Source: Fulvimarina sp.
Lineage (GTDB): Bacteria; Pseudomonadota; Alphaproteobacteria; Rhizobiales; Rhizobiaceae
Length of the DNA stretch: 42,791 nucleotides
Assembly (NCBI GenBank): GCA_002700095.1
Contig: PACL01000080.1
Location: forward strand, 1 to 42,791
Reading direction: 5' to 3'
In this document: piece by piece, positions 16,503 through 24,102 of the stretch
Layout of the letters: each line of letters begins with the position of its first letter
How positions within the stretch are numbered: the stretch's first letter is position 1
The notes under the pieces: generated by a model
Database searches by the model: none
What the model was told of the DNA's origin: nothing
Seen by the model: the letters and a program-made list of their open reading frames with translations, nothing else
Translations under genes and position numbers: made by a program

Positions 16503-17885
16503 ATGCTCGACGCCTCGAACGAACGCGAAGCTTTCGACCGCGATCACTTCTTCCACCCCTCGACCCACATGGGCACCCATGCCCGCGGCGAGAGCCCGAC
16601 CCGCGTCATCACCGGGGCGGAAGGCGTGCGCATCACCGATGCCACCGGCCGCACCCATGTCGACGCCTTCGCCGGGCTCTACTGCGTCAATGCCGGCTAT
16701 GGCCGCACCGAGATCGCCGACGCGATTTCCAAGCAGGCCCATGAGCTCGCCTATTACCACGCCTATGTCGGCCACGGCACGGACGCCTCGATCCAGCTGT
16801 CGAAGATGATCATCGACCGGGCGCCGGAGCATATGAGCCTGGTCTATTTCGGCCTGTCGGGATCGGATGCCAACGAGACCAACATCAAGCTGATCTGGTT
16901 CTACAACAACACGCGGGGCCGGCCCGAGAAGAAGAAGATCATCTCGCGCTGGCGCGGCTATCACGGCTCCGGCGTCATGACCGGCTCGCTGACCGGCCTG
17001 CAGCTCTTCCACAACGCCTTCGACCTGCCGCGCGCGCCGATCCTCCACACCGTCTCGCCCTACTATTTCCGACGCGAGGACCGCTCGATGAGCGAGGAGC
17101 AGTTCTCGCAGCATTGCGCCGACGAGCTCGAAAACATGATCCTCGCCGAGGGCCCGGAAACCGTCGCCGCCTTCATCGGCGAGCCGGTGCTCGGCACCGG
17201 CGGCATCGTGCCGCCGCCGGCCGGCTACTGGCAGAAGATCCAGGCCGTGCTGGAGAAATACGACGTGATGCTCGTCGCCGACGAGGTCGTCACCGGCTTC
17301 GGCCGCCTCGGCTCGATGTTCGGCTCGGACCACTACGGCATGAAGCCGGACCTGATCACCATCGCCAAGGGCCTCACCTCGGCCTATGCGCCGCTGTCGG
17401 GCTCGATCGTCTCGAAGCGCATGTGGGACGGCCTCGTGAGCGGCGTCGACGAGCTCGGCGCCTTCGGCCATGGCTGGACCTACTCGGCCCATCCGATCTG
17501 CGCGGCGGCGGGCGTCGCCAATCTGAAGCTGATCGACGACCTCGCCCTCATCGACAACGTCCGCGAGGTCGGCCCCTATTTCGTCGAGGGCCTCAAGGCG
17601 GCACTGGGCGACAAGGCGCATGTCGGCGAGGTGCGCGGCGAAGGCCTGCTCGCGGCGGTGGAATTCGTCGAGGATCGGGACGATCGCCGGTTCTTCGATG
17701 CCTCGCTGAAGGTCGGCCCGAAGATCGCCGCCGCCCTGTTCGAGCGCGGCGTCATCGGCCGGGCGATGCCGGAAGGCGACATCCTCGGCTTCGCGCCGCC
17801 CTTCTGCCTGACCAGGGAAGACGCCGACCTGATCATCGCGAAGACGGCGGATGCCGTCGACGCCGTGACCGCCACCCTCGCCTGA
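16503..17885 (+). CDS. doeD: Diaminobutyrate transaminase of ectoine catabolism
   Basis: Class III (omega) aminotransferase, 460 residues, PLP-dependent. DoeD converts L-2,4-diaminobutyrate to aspartate semialdehyde. Visible landmarks are LSGSDANETNIKL near 118-130, RGYHGSG for the cofactor ring, Asp260 in ADEVVTGFGR and the PLP lysine Lys289 in ITIAKGLTSAYAP. The ATG at 16503 has GAGGAG about 8 bases upstream; the frame continues back into doeC, but that part belongs to doeC in another frame. It is the last gene of the rightward doeX-doeC-doeD set and ends next to a strong hairpin. Confidence 0.93.
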   Translation: MLDASNEREAFDRDHFFHPSTHMGTHARGESPTRVITGAEGVRITDATGRTHVDAFAGLYCVNAGYGRTEIADAISKQAHELAYYHAYVGHGTDASIQLSKMIIDRAPEHMSLVYFGLSGSDANETNIKLIWFYNNTRGRPEKKKIISRWRGYHGSGVMTGSLTGLQLFHNAFDLPRAPILHTVSPYYFRREDRSMSEEQFSQHCADELENMILAEGPETVAAFIGEPVLGTGGIVPPPAGYWQKIQAVLEKYDVMLVADEVVTGFGRLGSMFGSDHYGMKPDLITIAKGLTSAYAPLSGSIVSKRMWDGLVSGVDELGAFGHGWTYSAHPICAAAGVANLKLIDDLALIDNVREVGPYFVEGLKAALGDKAHVGEVRGEGLLAAVEFVEDRDDRRFFDASLKVGPKIAAALFERGVIGRAMPEGDILGFAPPFCLTREDADLIIAKTADAVDAVTATLA

Positions 17886-17893
17886 AAAAAAAC

Positions 17894-17929
17894 GAAGCCC
17901 GGTGCAGGCAGGAGCCTGCGCCGGGCTTC
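17894..17929. terminator. Strong hairpin terminator between doeD and the adenylate cyclase gene
   Basis: Two 16-base arms (GAAGCCCGGTGCAGGC / GCCTGCGCCGGGCTTC) pair with one G-T wobble around a 4-base loop. The eight A at 17885-17892 give a T-run on the minus strand, so this is a textbook intrinsic terminator for the leftward cyclase gene. It probably also stops doeD transcripts coming from the other side. Confidence 0.9.
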
Positions 17930-17969
17930 CCAATCTCTTGCAGCTCCGGATCTCTTCCGGTGCCCGGAG

Positions 17970-19241
17970 CTACGACGCCAGCGCCGGCTCGCCGCATGGC
18001 TCGACCGTCTGTCGCCACTTGGCGACGGAGAACGAGAACACCTCCATCTCCTCGCCGAAGCCGCGCAGCGGATAGGAGCCGAGGCTCTTCAGCGCCCGGT
18101 GGCAGCTCGCCATCTCGGCGAAGGCCCGCGACACCAGCACCGGCTCGTGCACCGCCTTGGTCAGGTTCTCGAGCCGCGCGGCTGCATTCACCGCGGGTCC
18201 GATGACGGTGAAATCGAGGCGCTGGCGCGAGCCGATATTGCCGTACATCACGTCCCCGACATGGATGCCGACGCCGTAGCGCAGGGCTTCCTGGCCGAGC
18301 GCCACCCGGGCGGCATTGAGCGCGTCCATCGCCGACTGGGCCTCGTCGACAGCCGACAGGAGGTCGTCGCAGGCCGTCGGCCGGTCCAGCGGGAAGATCG
18401 CGAGCAGCCCGTCGCCGATGAACTTCAGGATCTCGCCGCCATGCCGCTCGATCGGTTCGCAGATGGCGTCGAAATAGCCGTTGAGCAGCTCGATGACGTC
18501 GTCGCGCGGCCAGTTGTCGGAGATGTGGGTGAAGTCGCGCAAGTCGCAGACGAGAATCGCCGCGGCGACCGTGGTGCCGCTGCCGCGGGTGATGGCGCCG
18601 GCCAGGATCTCCTCGCTGGCATGGGGCCCGACATAGGTTTCGAGCAGCGTGCGCGCGAGGCGGTTCTTCAACCGGATCTCGCTGACGAGGGCGAAGGTGG
18701 GCAGCAGGTCGGCGAGGAAGGCGAGATGGTCTTCGGTGAAGCCGTCCGGCCCGTCGCTGGCGAAGGTGATCACGTGGCTGCGGCCGAGCGTGTGCTTCAT
18801 CGGCCAGGCGACGTAGTCGGTTACACCCTCTTGGAGCAGCTGAGCGAACAGCGGATAGCGGGCGGTTTCCATCGCCGGTCCGGTACTGCGCCACCGCAGC
18901 TCCGCCGTGCCGGCATGCATTGTCGCGACGGGGCTCTGCCGGTATTCCGGCGTCTCCATCGTCCCATGCTGGAAGGTCTCGATATCGACCTCGGCGATGC
19001 CCTTGCGCCAGAGCATCCGCGCGCCGAGCCACTGGGGATGGTCGATCCGGAAATGCACCGTCGCCCTCGCCAGGGGCACCCCGACAGCTCTGATCCGGTC
19101 GCAGAATTCCTGGAAGATATTGTCGACGAAGCGCTGGTGGCTCGTCTCGTTCACCAGCCAGTCGACCAGCGGCTTGCGATCGATCGGGGCATCCACCGCC
19201 CGGGCAGTCGGCAGGTCAGCGTTCGAGCGGACGAGTTGCAT
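17970..19241 (-). CDS. Class III adenylate cyclase with uncharacterised N-terminal region
   Basis: Predicted cytoplasmic adenylate cyclase (423 residues). The C-terminal catalytic domain (about 222-400) keeps the metal-binding Asp233 (CDLRDFTH) and Asp277 (FIGDG), the purine-selecting pair Lys273 and Asp343 (the latter in RLDFTVIG) and the transition-state pair Asn352 and Arg356 (VNAAARLENL). Lys/Asp at the selecting positions argue for ATP rather than GTP. The N-terminal 200 residues have no membrane segment and no motif I can name; they may form a sensory (GAF-like) domain, a layout common in multi-copy rhizobial cyclases. AAGGA lies about 8 bases before the ATG. It converges on doeD with a shared terminator. 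Confidence 0.88.
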   Translation of the reverse strand: MQLVRSNADLPTARAVDAPIDRKPLVDWLVNETSHQRFVDNIFQEFCDRIRAVGVPLARATVHFRIDHPQWLGARMLWRKGIAEVDIETFQHGTMETPEYRQSPVATMHAGTAELRWRSTGPAMETARYPLFAQLLQEGVTDYVAWPMKHTLGRSHVITFASDGPDGFTEDHLAFLADLLPTFALVSEIRLKNRLARTLLETYVGPHASEEILAGAITRGSGTTVAAAILVCDLRDFTHISDNWPRDDVIELLNGYFDAICEPIERHGGEILKFIGDGLLAIFPLDRPTACDDLLSAVDEAQSAMDALNAARVALGQEALRYGVGIHVGDVMYGNIGSRQRLDFTVIGPAVNAAARLENLTKAVHEPVLVSRAFAEMASCHRALKSLGSYPLRGFGEEMEVFSFSVAKWRQTVEPCGEPALAS

Positions 19242-19709
19242 GAGGCAGTTCCTTCAGATCGCCAATATGTCGCGATGCGTCGCCGGAGCGCCGGCGCCGT
19301 GGCGGGTCGATCGACGCTTCACGAACGCCGACGCACCGCCCGCAAGGAAGAGCCGCAAGTGCAGCGTTTCCGTGGCAGGGCGCCGGAGTTGCGGATATAT
19401 GGCAATGCGAGGCGGCAATTTCAAAACCGTTGCCCGCCCCTCTCGACCGGCGGCGGCGAGCGGTCCGCAAGAATGTGCGAAATGGCCTGGGACAGGCGCA
19501 GGAGAGCGGTCCTAGTGTCGACCCAACGAGGATCGCCGCGGCGCGAGGAAGCACCCGTCGAACCTTGCCATCCCAACGACCCCGCCGACGGGGCCGGTCC
19601 GGCTCCCGGATCCGCAGTGCCTCCCGCCCCTCACGCCGGAGCGGAGCGGATCTCCGACCCGCCGGGCCTGTCGCCGCCGGAGCAGCCGACCTTCAGGTGC
19701 ATACCCCCC
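19242..19709. other. 468-base divergent spacer between cyclase and GMC dehydrogenase genes
   Basis: Divergent intergenic region that must hold the promoters of both flanking genes. Short open frames cross it but show no ribosome site or recognisable protein, and I see no strong palindrome or repeat. The stretch near 19400-19440 (GGCAATTTCAAAACCGTTG) is the most AT-rich part. Confidence 0.4.
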
Positions 19710-21353
19710 ATGCGTGAAACTGCGAACACCGAGGCCGACTATGTCGTGGTCGGGGCTGGATCGGCCGGCTGCGTCGTCGCCGCGCGGCTGTCGGAGGACG
19801 AGCGGACCAACGTCGCCGTCATCGAGGCCGGCGGCTCGGATCGGAGCCTGTGGGTGCGCATGCCGATCGGCTATGGCGGCGCGTTCTTCCATCCACGGCT
19901 GAACTGGCGCTACTACAGCGAGCCCGACGAGGGCTTCGGCGGGCGCAAGGCCTACTGGCCGCGCGGCCGGGTGCTCGGCGGATCGAGCGCGATCAACGCC
20001 ATGGTCTATGTGCGCGGCCAGGCGCGGGACTTCGACCTGTGGGCCGAGGCGGGCAATCCCGGCTGGTCCTATGCCGACCTCCTGCCGCACTTCCGCCGGA
20101 TGGAGGACTATGCCGGCCAGCCCAGCGAATGGCGCGGGCGCGGCGGGCCGATCGGCGTGCGCGATATCGACGCGGCGGCCCATCCCCTCAGCCATGCCTT
20201 CGTCGCGGCCTGCGCCGAGGCGGGCTATCCGCGCAACCCGGACTACAACGGCCGCGACCAGGAAGGCGCCAGCTTCTTCCAGATCACCACCCGCGGCGGG
20301 CTGCGCTCCTCGGCGGCCACCGGTTACCTCCATCCGGCCCGCCGGCGGCGCAACCTCCGCGTCGAGACCGACGCGCTGGTGACGCGGCTCCTGTTCGAGG
20401 GCCGGCGCTGCGTCGGCGTCGAATATCGCCGCGACGGCCGGATCCACACGATCCGCGCGCGGCGGGAGGTGATCCTCTCGGCCGGCGCCGTCAACTCGCC
20501 GCAGATCCTGCAGCTGTCCGGCATCGGCGACGCGGCGCGGCTGCGGGCCCTCGGCATCGCCGCGGTCCTCGACCGGCCGGCCGTCGGCGCCAATCTCCAG
20601 GACCACATCGGCTTCGACTACATCTACGAGGCCAACCGGCCAACGCTGAACGATACGCTCGGTCCATGGTTCGGGCGCATCGGCGCGGGGCTTCGCTATC
20701 TCGCCACCCGCGACGGCCCGCTGAGTCTCTCGGTCAACCAGGCCGGCGGCTTCGTAAAGTCCGATCCCTCCCGCGAACGGGCGAACATCCAGCTCTACTT
20801 CTCCCCCCTCTCCTACACCCGTGCCGTGCCCGGCAGGCGGCGCCTGCTGTCGCCGGACAGCTTTCCCGGCTTCATGATCGGCATCTCCAACTGCCACCCC
20901 AAGAGCCGCGGCTGGCTGCACATCCGCAGCAGCGATCCCGTCGCCCCGCCGGAGATTCATCCCCGCTATCTCTCCAATGAGGCCGATCTCGACGAGCTGG
21001 TGGCGGGAGCTTCGATCATCCGCCGGCTCGCCGCAGCCCCGTCCATGGCGGCTGCGATCACCCGCGAGATCCGGCCGGGACCGGAGATCCGCAGCCGCGA
21101 GGCGATCGTCGCCGACATCCGCGAGCGCGCGACCTCGGTCTATCATCCCTGCGGCACCTGCAGGATGGGCCCCGATCCGGAGGCCGGCGCCGTCGTCGAT
21201 GCGAGGCTGCGCGTCCACGGCATCGGGGGACTGCGCGTTGCCGACGCCTCGATCTTCCCGACGATCACCGCCGGCAACATCAACGCGCCGTCGATCATGA
21301 CCGGCGAGAAGGCTGCTTCTCTGATCCGCGAAGACGCCGAAAGGCCGGTCTGA
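19710..21353 (+). CDS. GMC-family FAD-dependent dehydrogenase (choline/alcohol dehydrogenase-like)
   Basis: Glucose-methanol-choline oxidoreductase (547 residues) that oxidises an alcohol group using FAD. The N-terminal FAD motif reads VVVGAGSAGCVVAARLS (GxGxxG at 15-20). The family signature RGRVLGGSSAINAMVYVRG and the second signature SAGAVNSPQILQLSGIG are present. C-terminal catalytic residues are the His of YHPCGTCRMGP and the Asn of GNINAPSIM. The ATG at 19710 begins just before the FAD motif; the frame is open for another 1.6 kb upstream, but that is antisense to the cyclase. The ribosome site is weak. It is convergent with the MocR gene. The substrate is unknown: choline, long-chain and polyethylene-glycol-type alcohols are all possible in this family. 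Confidence 0.9.
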   Translation: MRETANTEADYVVVGAGSAGCVVAARLSEDERTNVAVIEAGGSDRSLWVRMPIGYGGAFFHPRLNWRYYSEPDEGFGGRKAYWPRGRVLGGSSAINAMVYVRGQARDFDLWAEAGNPGWSYADLLPHFRRMEDYAGQPSEWRGRGGPIGVRDIDAAAHPLSHAFVAACAEAGYPRNPDYNGRDQEGASFFQITTRGGLRSSAATGYLHPARRRRNLRVETDALVTRLLFEGRRCVGVEYRRDGRIHTIRARREVILSAGAVNSPQILQLSGIGDAARLRALGIAAVLDRPAVGANLQDHIGFDYIYEANRPTLNDTLGPWFGRIGAGLRYLATRDGPLSLSVNQAGGFVKSDPSRERANIQLYFSPLSYTRAVPGRRRLLSPDSFPGFMIGISNCHPKSRGWLHIRSSDPVAPPEIHPRYLSNEADLDELVAGASIIRRLAAAPSMAAAITREIRPGPEIRSREAIVADIRERATSVYHPCGTCRMGPDPEAGAVVDARLRVHGIGGLRVADASIFPTITAGNINAPSIMTGEKAASLIREDAERPV

Positions 21354-21371
21354 CAACGGACGCGCCGCCGA

Positions 21372-22853
21372 TCACGCGGCCAGGTCGTCGATCACACCCG
21401 CGAGGGTCCGCACGCCCCGCTCGATCTCGACCGGCGGCACCGCGCTGAAGCCGAGGGTCACGCCGCGCTGGGCGATCGGCCGCAGCGCGTAGCGCGACAG
21501 CGGCGTCACCGCGAGGCCCGCCGCAAGGGCGGCCTCGGCGATGACGCGCTCGTCCGGCAACGCCTTGGGAATGAGGCCGACGGCGTGGAACCCGGTCTCC
21601 GTAGGCCTGACGTCGAGCCGGCCGGCGAGATGCCGCTCGGCAGCACGCATCAGTGCGTCCCGGCGCTCGGCGTAGATGCCGCGCATGCGCCGGATATGGG
21701 CGGCGAAATGACCCTCGGCGATGAACCGGGCGGCAATCCCCTGGATGGCATGGGCAACGCCGTGGGCGATGGCGGCGAGCGTCCGCTCGACCATCGGTAC
21801 GAGCACCGGCGGCATCACGGCGAAGCCGAGCCGGACGGCCGGGAACAGCGTCTTCGAGAACGTCCCGACATAGATCACGCGCTGGCCGCCATCCAGCGCC
21901 TTCAGGGGCGGCAGCGTCGCCTCGCCATAGTGGAACTCGCCGACATAGTCGTCCTCGACGATGAAGGCGCCGGCCTCTTCGGCAGCCTCCAGAAGCCGCA
22001 TCCGCCGCTCCAGCGACAGGGTGACGCCGAGCGGGTGCTGATAGGCGGGCGTGACGAAGGCGAGGCGGAAGTCGGGCGAGAGCTTCAGCCCGGCGGCGAC
22101 GTCGATCCCCTCCTCGTCGACCGGCACCGGCACCGGCTCGGCGCCGCAGGAGAGAAACGCGTTGCGCGCGCCGATGGCGCCGGGATTTTCCAGCCAGACC
22201 TTGTCGCCGACATTGACCAGCATCCGGCCGATCTGGGTGAAGGCGTCCTGCGCGCCGGAAAACACGAAGACGTGCCCCGGTTGGCAGACGAGGCCGCGAT
22301 TGGCCCTCAGATGCTGGCAGATCGCCTCGCGCAGCGCGCCGAGCCCGGCGGTATCGGGATAGGACATCATCGCCGCCCGCTCGCCGCGCCAGTACTGCGA
22401 GGAGATGCGCGACCACAGCGCCACGGGAAACGCGTCGAAGGCCGGCATGCCGGTGACGAAGGCGCGGGGCGCCACCGGATGGCCGAGGCGCGGGAAATAC
22501 GGGTCGGGAACGTCCCTGCCGAGGCGCGACAGATGCGGCAGGTTCTCCGGTGGCTGGGCCGCCGCCGCGGGCCGCGCGGGGCGCAGGCCGGCGCTGACAT
22601 AGGTGCCGGCGCCGACCTTGCTGTCGATGAGCCCCTCTGCGGCGAGCTGGTCGAAGGCGTTGATCACGGTCGTGCGCGATACCCGCTGGTCGCGGGCGAG
22701 CGTCCGGCTCGCCGGCAGGCGCGTTCCGGCGGCAAGATCGCCCGACAGGATGAGATCGCGCAGCGCCACGGTGAGCTGCATGGTCAGGTTGCTGCGGTCG
22801 CTCCGATCGATCTTCAGCGTCGGGATCAGGGCGCCACCGACATATTTCGACAT
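21372..22853 (-). CDS. MocR-type GntR regulator with aminotransferase-like domain
   Basis: Transcription factor of 493 residues. It has a GntR winged helix (about 25-90, LPASRTLARDQRVSRTTVINAF) and a fold-type I aminotransferase domain with PLP Lys334 (VGTFSKTLFPAVRLGF) and Asp302 (VEDDYVGEF). Regulators of this type control vitamin B6, GABA, taurine or amine genes. The ATG at 22853 follows GGAG by about five bases and is favoured over the longer frame, which would run through the promoter region. It is divergent from the enolase-superfamily gene, with a clear inverted repeat between them, so it most likely controls 22984-30989. It is not the same gene as enuR: sequence and effector may differ. 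Confidence 0.9.
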   Translation of the reverse strand: MSKYVGGALIPTLKIDRSDRSNLTMQLTVALRDLILSGDLAAGTRLPASRTLARDQRVSRTTVINAFDQLAAEGLIDSKVGAGTYVSAGLRPARPAAAAQPPENLPHLSRLGRDVPDPYFPRLGHPVAPRAFVTGMPAFDAFPVALWSRISSQYWRGERAAMMSYPDTAGLGALREAICQHLRANRGLVCQPGHVFVFSGAQDAFTQIGRMLVNVGDKVWLENPGAIGARNAFLSCGAEPVPVPVDEEGIDVAAGLKLSPDFRLAFVTPAYQHPLGVTLSLERRMRLLEAAEEAGAFIVEDDYVGEFHYGEATLPPLKALDGGQRVIYVGTFSKTLFPAVRLGFAVMPPVLVPMVERTLAAIAHGVAHAIQGIAARFIAEGHFAAHIRRMRGIYAERRDALMRAAERHLAGRLDVRPTETGFHAVGLIPKALPDERVIAEAALAAGLAVTPLSRYALRPIAQRGVTLGFSAVPPVEIERGVRTLAGVIDDLAA

Positions 22854-22881
22854 GCGATCTCCGAATGGTCTGCCAACAAGT

Positions 22882-22913
22882 GCAAAGTGGACCTTATGCG
22901 CGGACCACTTTGC
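22882..22913. promoter_or_regulatory. Candidate MocR operator in the divergent promoter region
   Basis: GCAAAGTGG (22882-22890) and CCACTTTGC (22905-22913) are perfect inverted repeats 14 bases apart; GGACC also occurs twice as a direct repeat (22889 and 22902). The half-site AAAGTGGACCT resembles sites described for PdxR-type MocR regulators. Its place between the MocR gene and the enolase-superfamily gene supports autoregulation and control of the neighbouring operon. Confidence 0.65.
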
Positions 22914-22983
22914 AAGCACTCTTTTGCGATCGGCCAGCCATCGGCCGGACATCGAACAGCCAGCAACAGTGAGCGGAGCGCCC

Positions 22984-24102
22984 ATGCGGCTTGTGAAGAT
23001 CGAGACCTTCGCCAACGAGTTCGTCGGCTTCGTGCGGGTCACCGACGCGAGCGGCCAGACCGGGTGGGGTCAGGTCTCGACCTATCACTCGGACGTCACC
23101 TGCGAGATCCTCCACCGGCAGGTCGCTCCCCACGTGCTCGGGCTGGAGATCGCCGATCAGGACGACTGCTTCGCTCGGGTCTTCGAGCGCGAGCACAAAT
23201 TTCCCGGCTCCTATCTCTGCCGCGCCGTCGGCGGCGTCGAGACGGCTTTGTGGGACCTGCGCGGCAAGGCCGAAGGCGTGCCGGTGACGGTGCTCCTCGG
23301 CGGCACGCCCGGACCCTTGCGCGCCTACGCCTCTTCGATGAAGCGCGACATCACGCCTGAGGACGAAGCCGAGCGCTTCCGCCGGTTGCGCGGCGAATAC
23401 GGCTTTACCGCCTTCAAGTATCGCATCGGTGCGGAATGCGGCCGCGGGCAGGACGAGTGGGAAGGCCGCACCGAGGCGATAATCCCGGCCATCGCGGGCG
23501 CCTTCAAGGGCGAGGACGTCAGCCTCCTTGCCGATGCCAATTCCTGCTACGGGACCGAGGCCGCCATCCACTACGGCCGCATGCTCGCCGACCACGGCGT
23601 CAGCCATTTTGAGGAGCCCTGCCCCTATTGGGAGCTGGAGCAGACCCGCGAGGTGACGCAGGCGCTGGCGGATCTGCCGATCGACGTGACCGGCGGCGAG
23701 CAGGACTGCTTCCTGCCGGTGTGGAAGCGGATGATCGAGATGCGCGCCGTCGACATCGTCCAGCCCGACATCCTCTATCTCGGCGGCATCGGCCGGACGC
23801 TGCAGGTCGCGCGCATGGCGGAGGCAGCGGGACTGCCGGTGACGCCCCATGCCGCCAATCTCGGCCTGGTGACGCTGTTCACCATGCATCTCCTCCGGGC
23901 GCTCCCCAATGCCGGAAAATATCTGGAATTCTCGATCGAAGGCCTCGACTACTATCCTTGGCAGACCGGCCTCTACGCCAACGACCCCTACCGGATCGAG
24001 GACGGCATGGCGACGGTGACGGACGCGCCCGGCTGGGGCGTCGAGATCGCACCGGAATGGCTGGCGAAATCGATCTACAAGGCAAGCGAAGTGGACGCAT
24101 GA
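22984..24102 (+). CDS. Enolase-superfamily enzyme, mandelate racemase subgroup
   Basis: Enzyme of 372 residues with the enolase-superfamily fold (N-terminal capping domain, C-terminal barrel). Candidate active-site residues: Lys145 and Arg147 in AFKYRIG (a KxR in place of the common KxK), metal ligands Asp184 (ADANS), Glu210 (HFEEP) and Glu239 (GGEQD), and a His289/Asp262 dyad (TPHAAN, QPDILY) typical of the mandelate racemase subgroup. Members remove a proton next to a carboxylate and act as acid-sugar dehydratases or racemases. GGAG lies a few bases before the ATG. Its stop overlaps the start of the following aldehyde dehydrogenase, so they are coupled. The substrate cannot be told from sequence. 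Confidence 0.88.
   Translation: MRLVKIETFANEFVGFVRVTDASGQTGWGQVSTYHSDVTCEILHRQVAPHVLGLEIADQDDCFARVFEREHKFPGSYLCRAVGGVETALWDLRGKAEGVPVTVLLGGTPGPLRAYASSMKRDITPEDEAERFRRLRGEYGFTAFKYRIGAECGRGQDEWEGRTEAIIPAIAGAFKGEDVSLLADANSCYGTEAAIHYGRMLADHGVSHFEEPCPYWELEQTREVTQALADLPIDVTGGEQDCFLPVWKRMIEMRAVDIVQPDILYLGGIGRTLQVARMAEAAGLPVTPHAANLGLVTLFTMHLLRALPNAGKYLEFSIEGLDYYPWQTGLYANDPYRIEDGMATVTDAPGWGVEIAPEWLAKSIYKASEVDA

Noticed and set aside
18099..19709. Long in-frame upstream extension of the GMC dehydrogenase
   Set aside because: It is antisense to the adenylate cyclase gene, and the GMC fold begins at the ATG at 19710. No fusion protein is supported.
22854..23042. N-terminal extension of the MocR regulator back to 23042
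   Set aside because: It would run through the divergent promoter and into the enolase-type gene; the GntR domain starts normally from the ATG at 22853 with a good Shine-Dalgarno.
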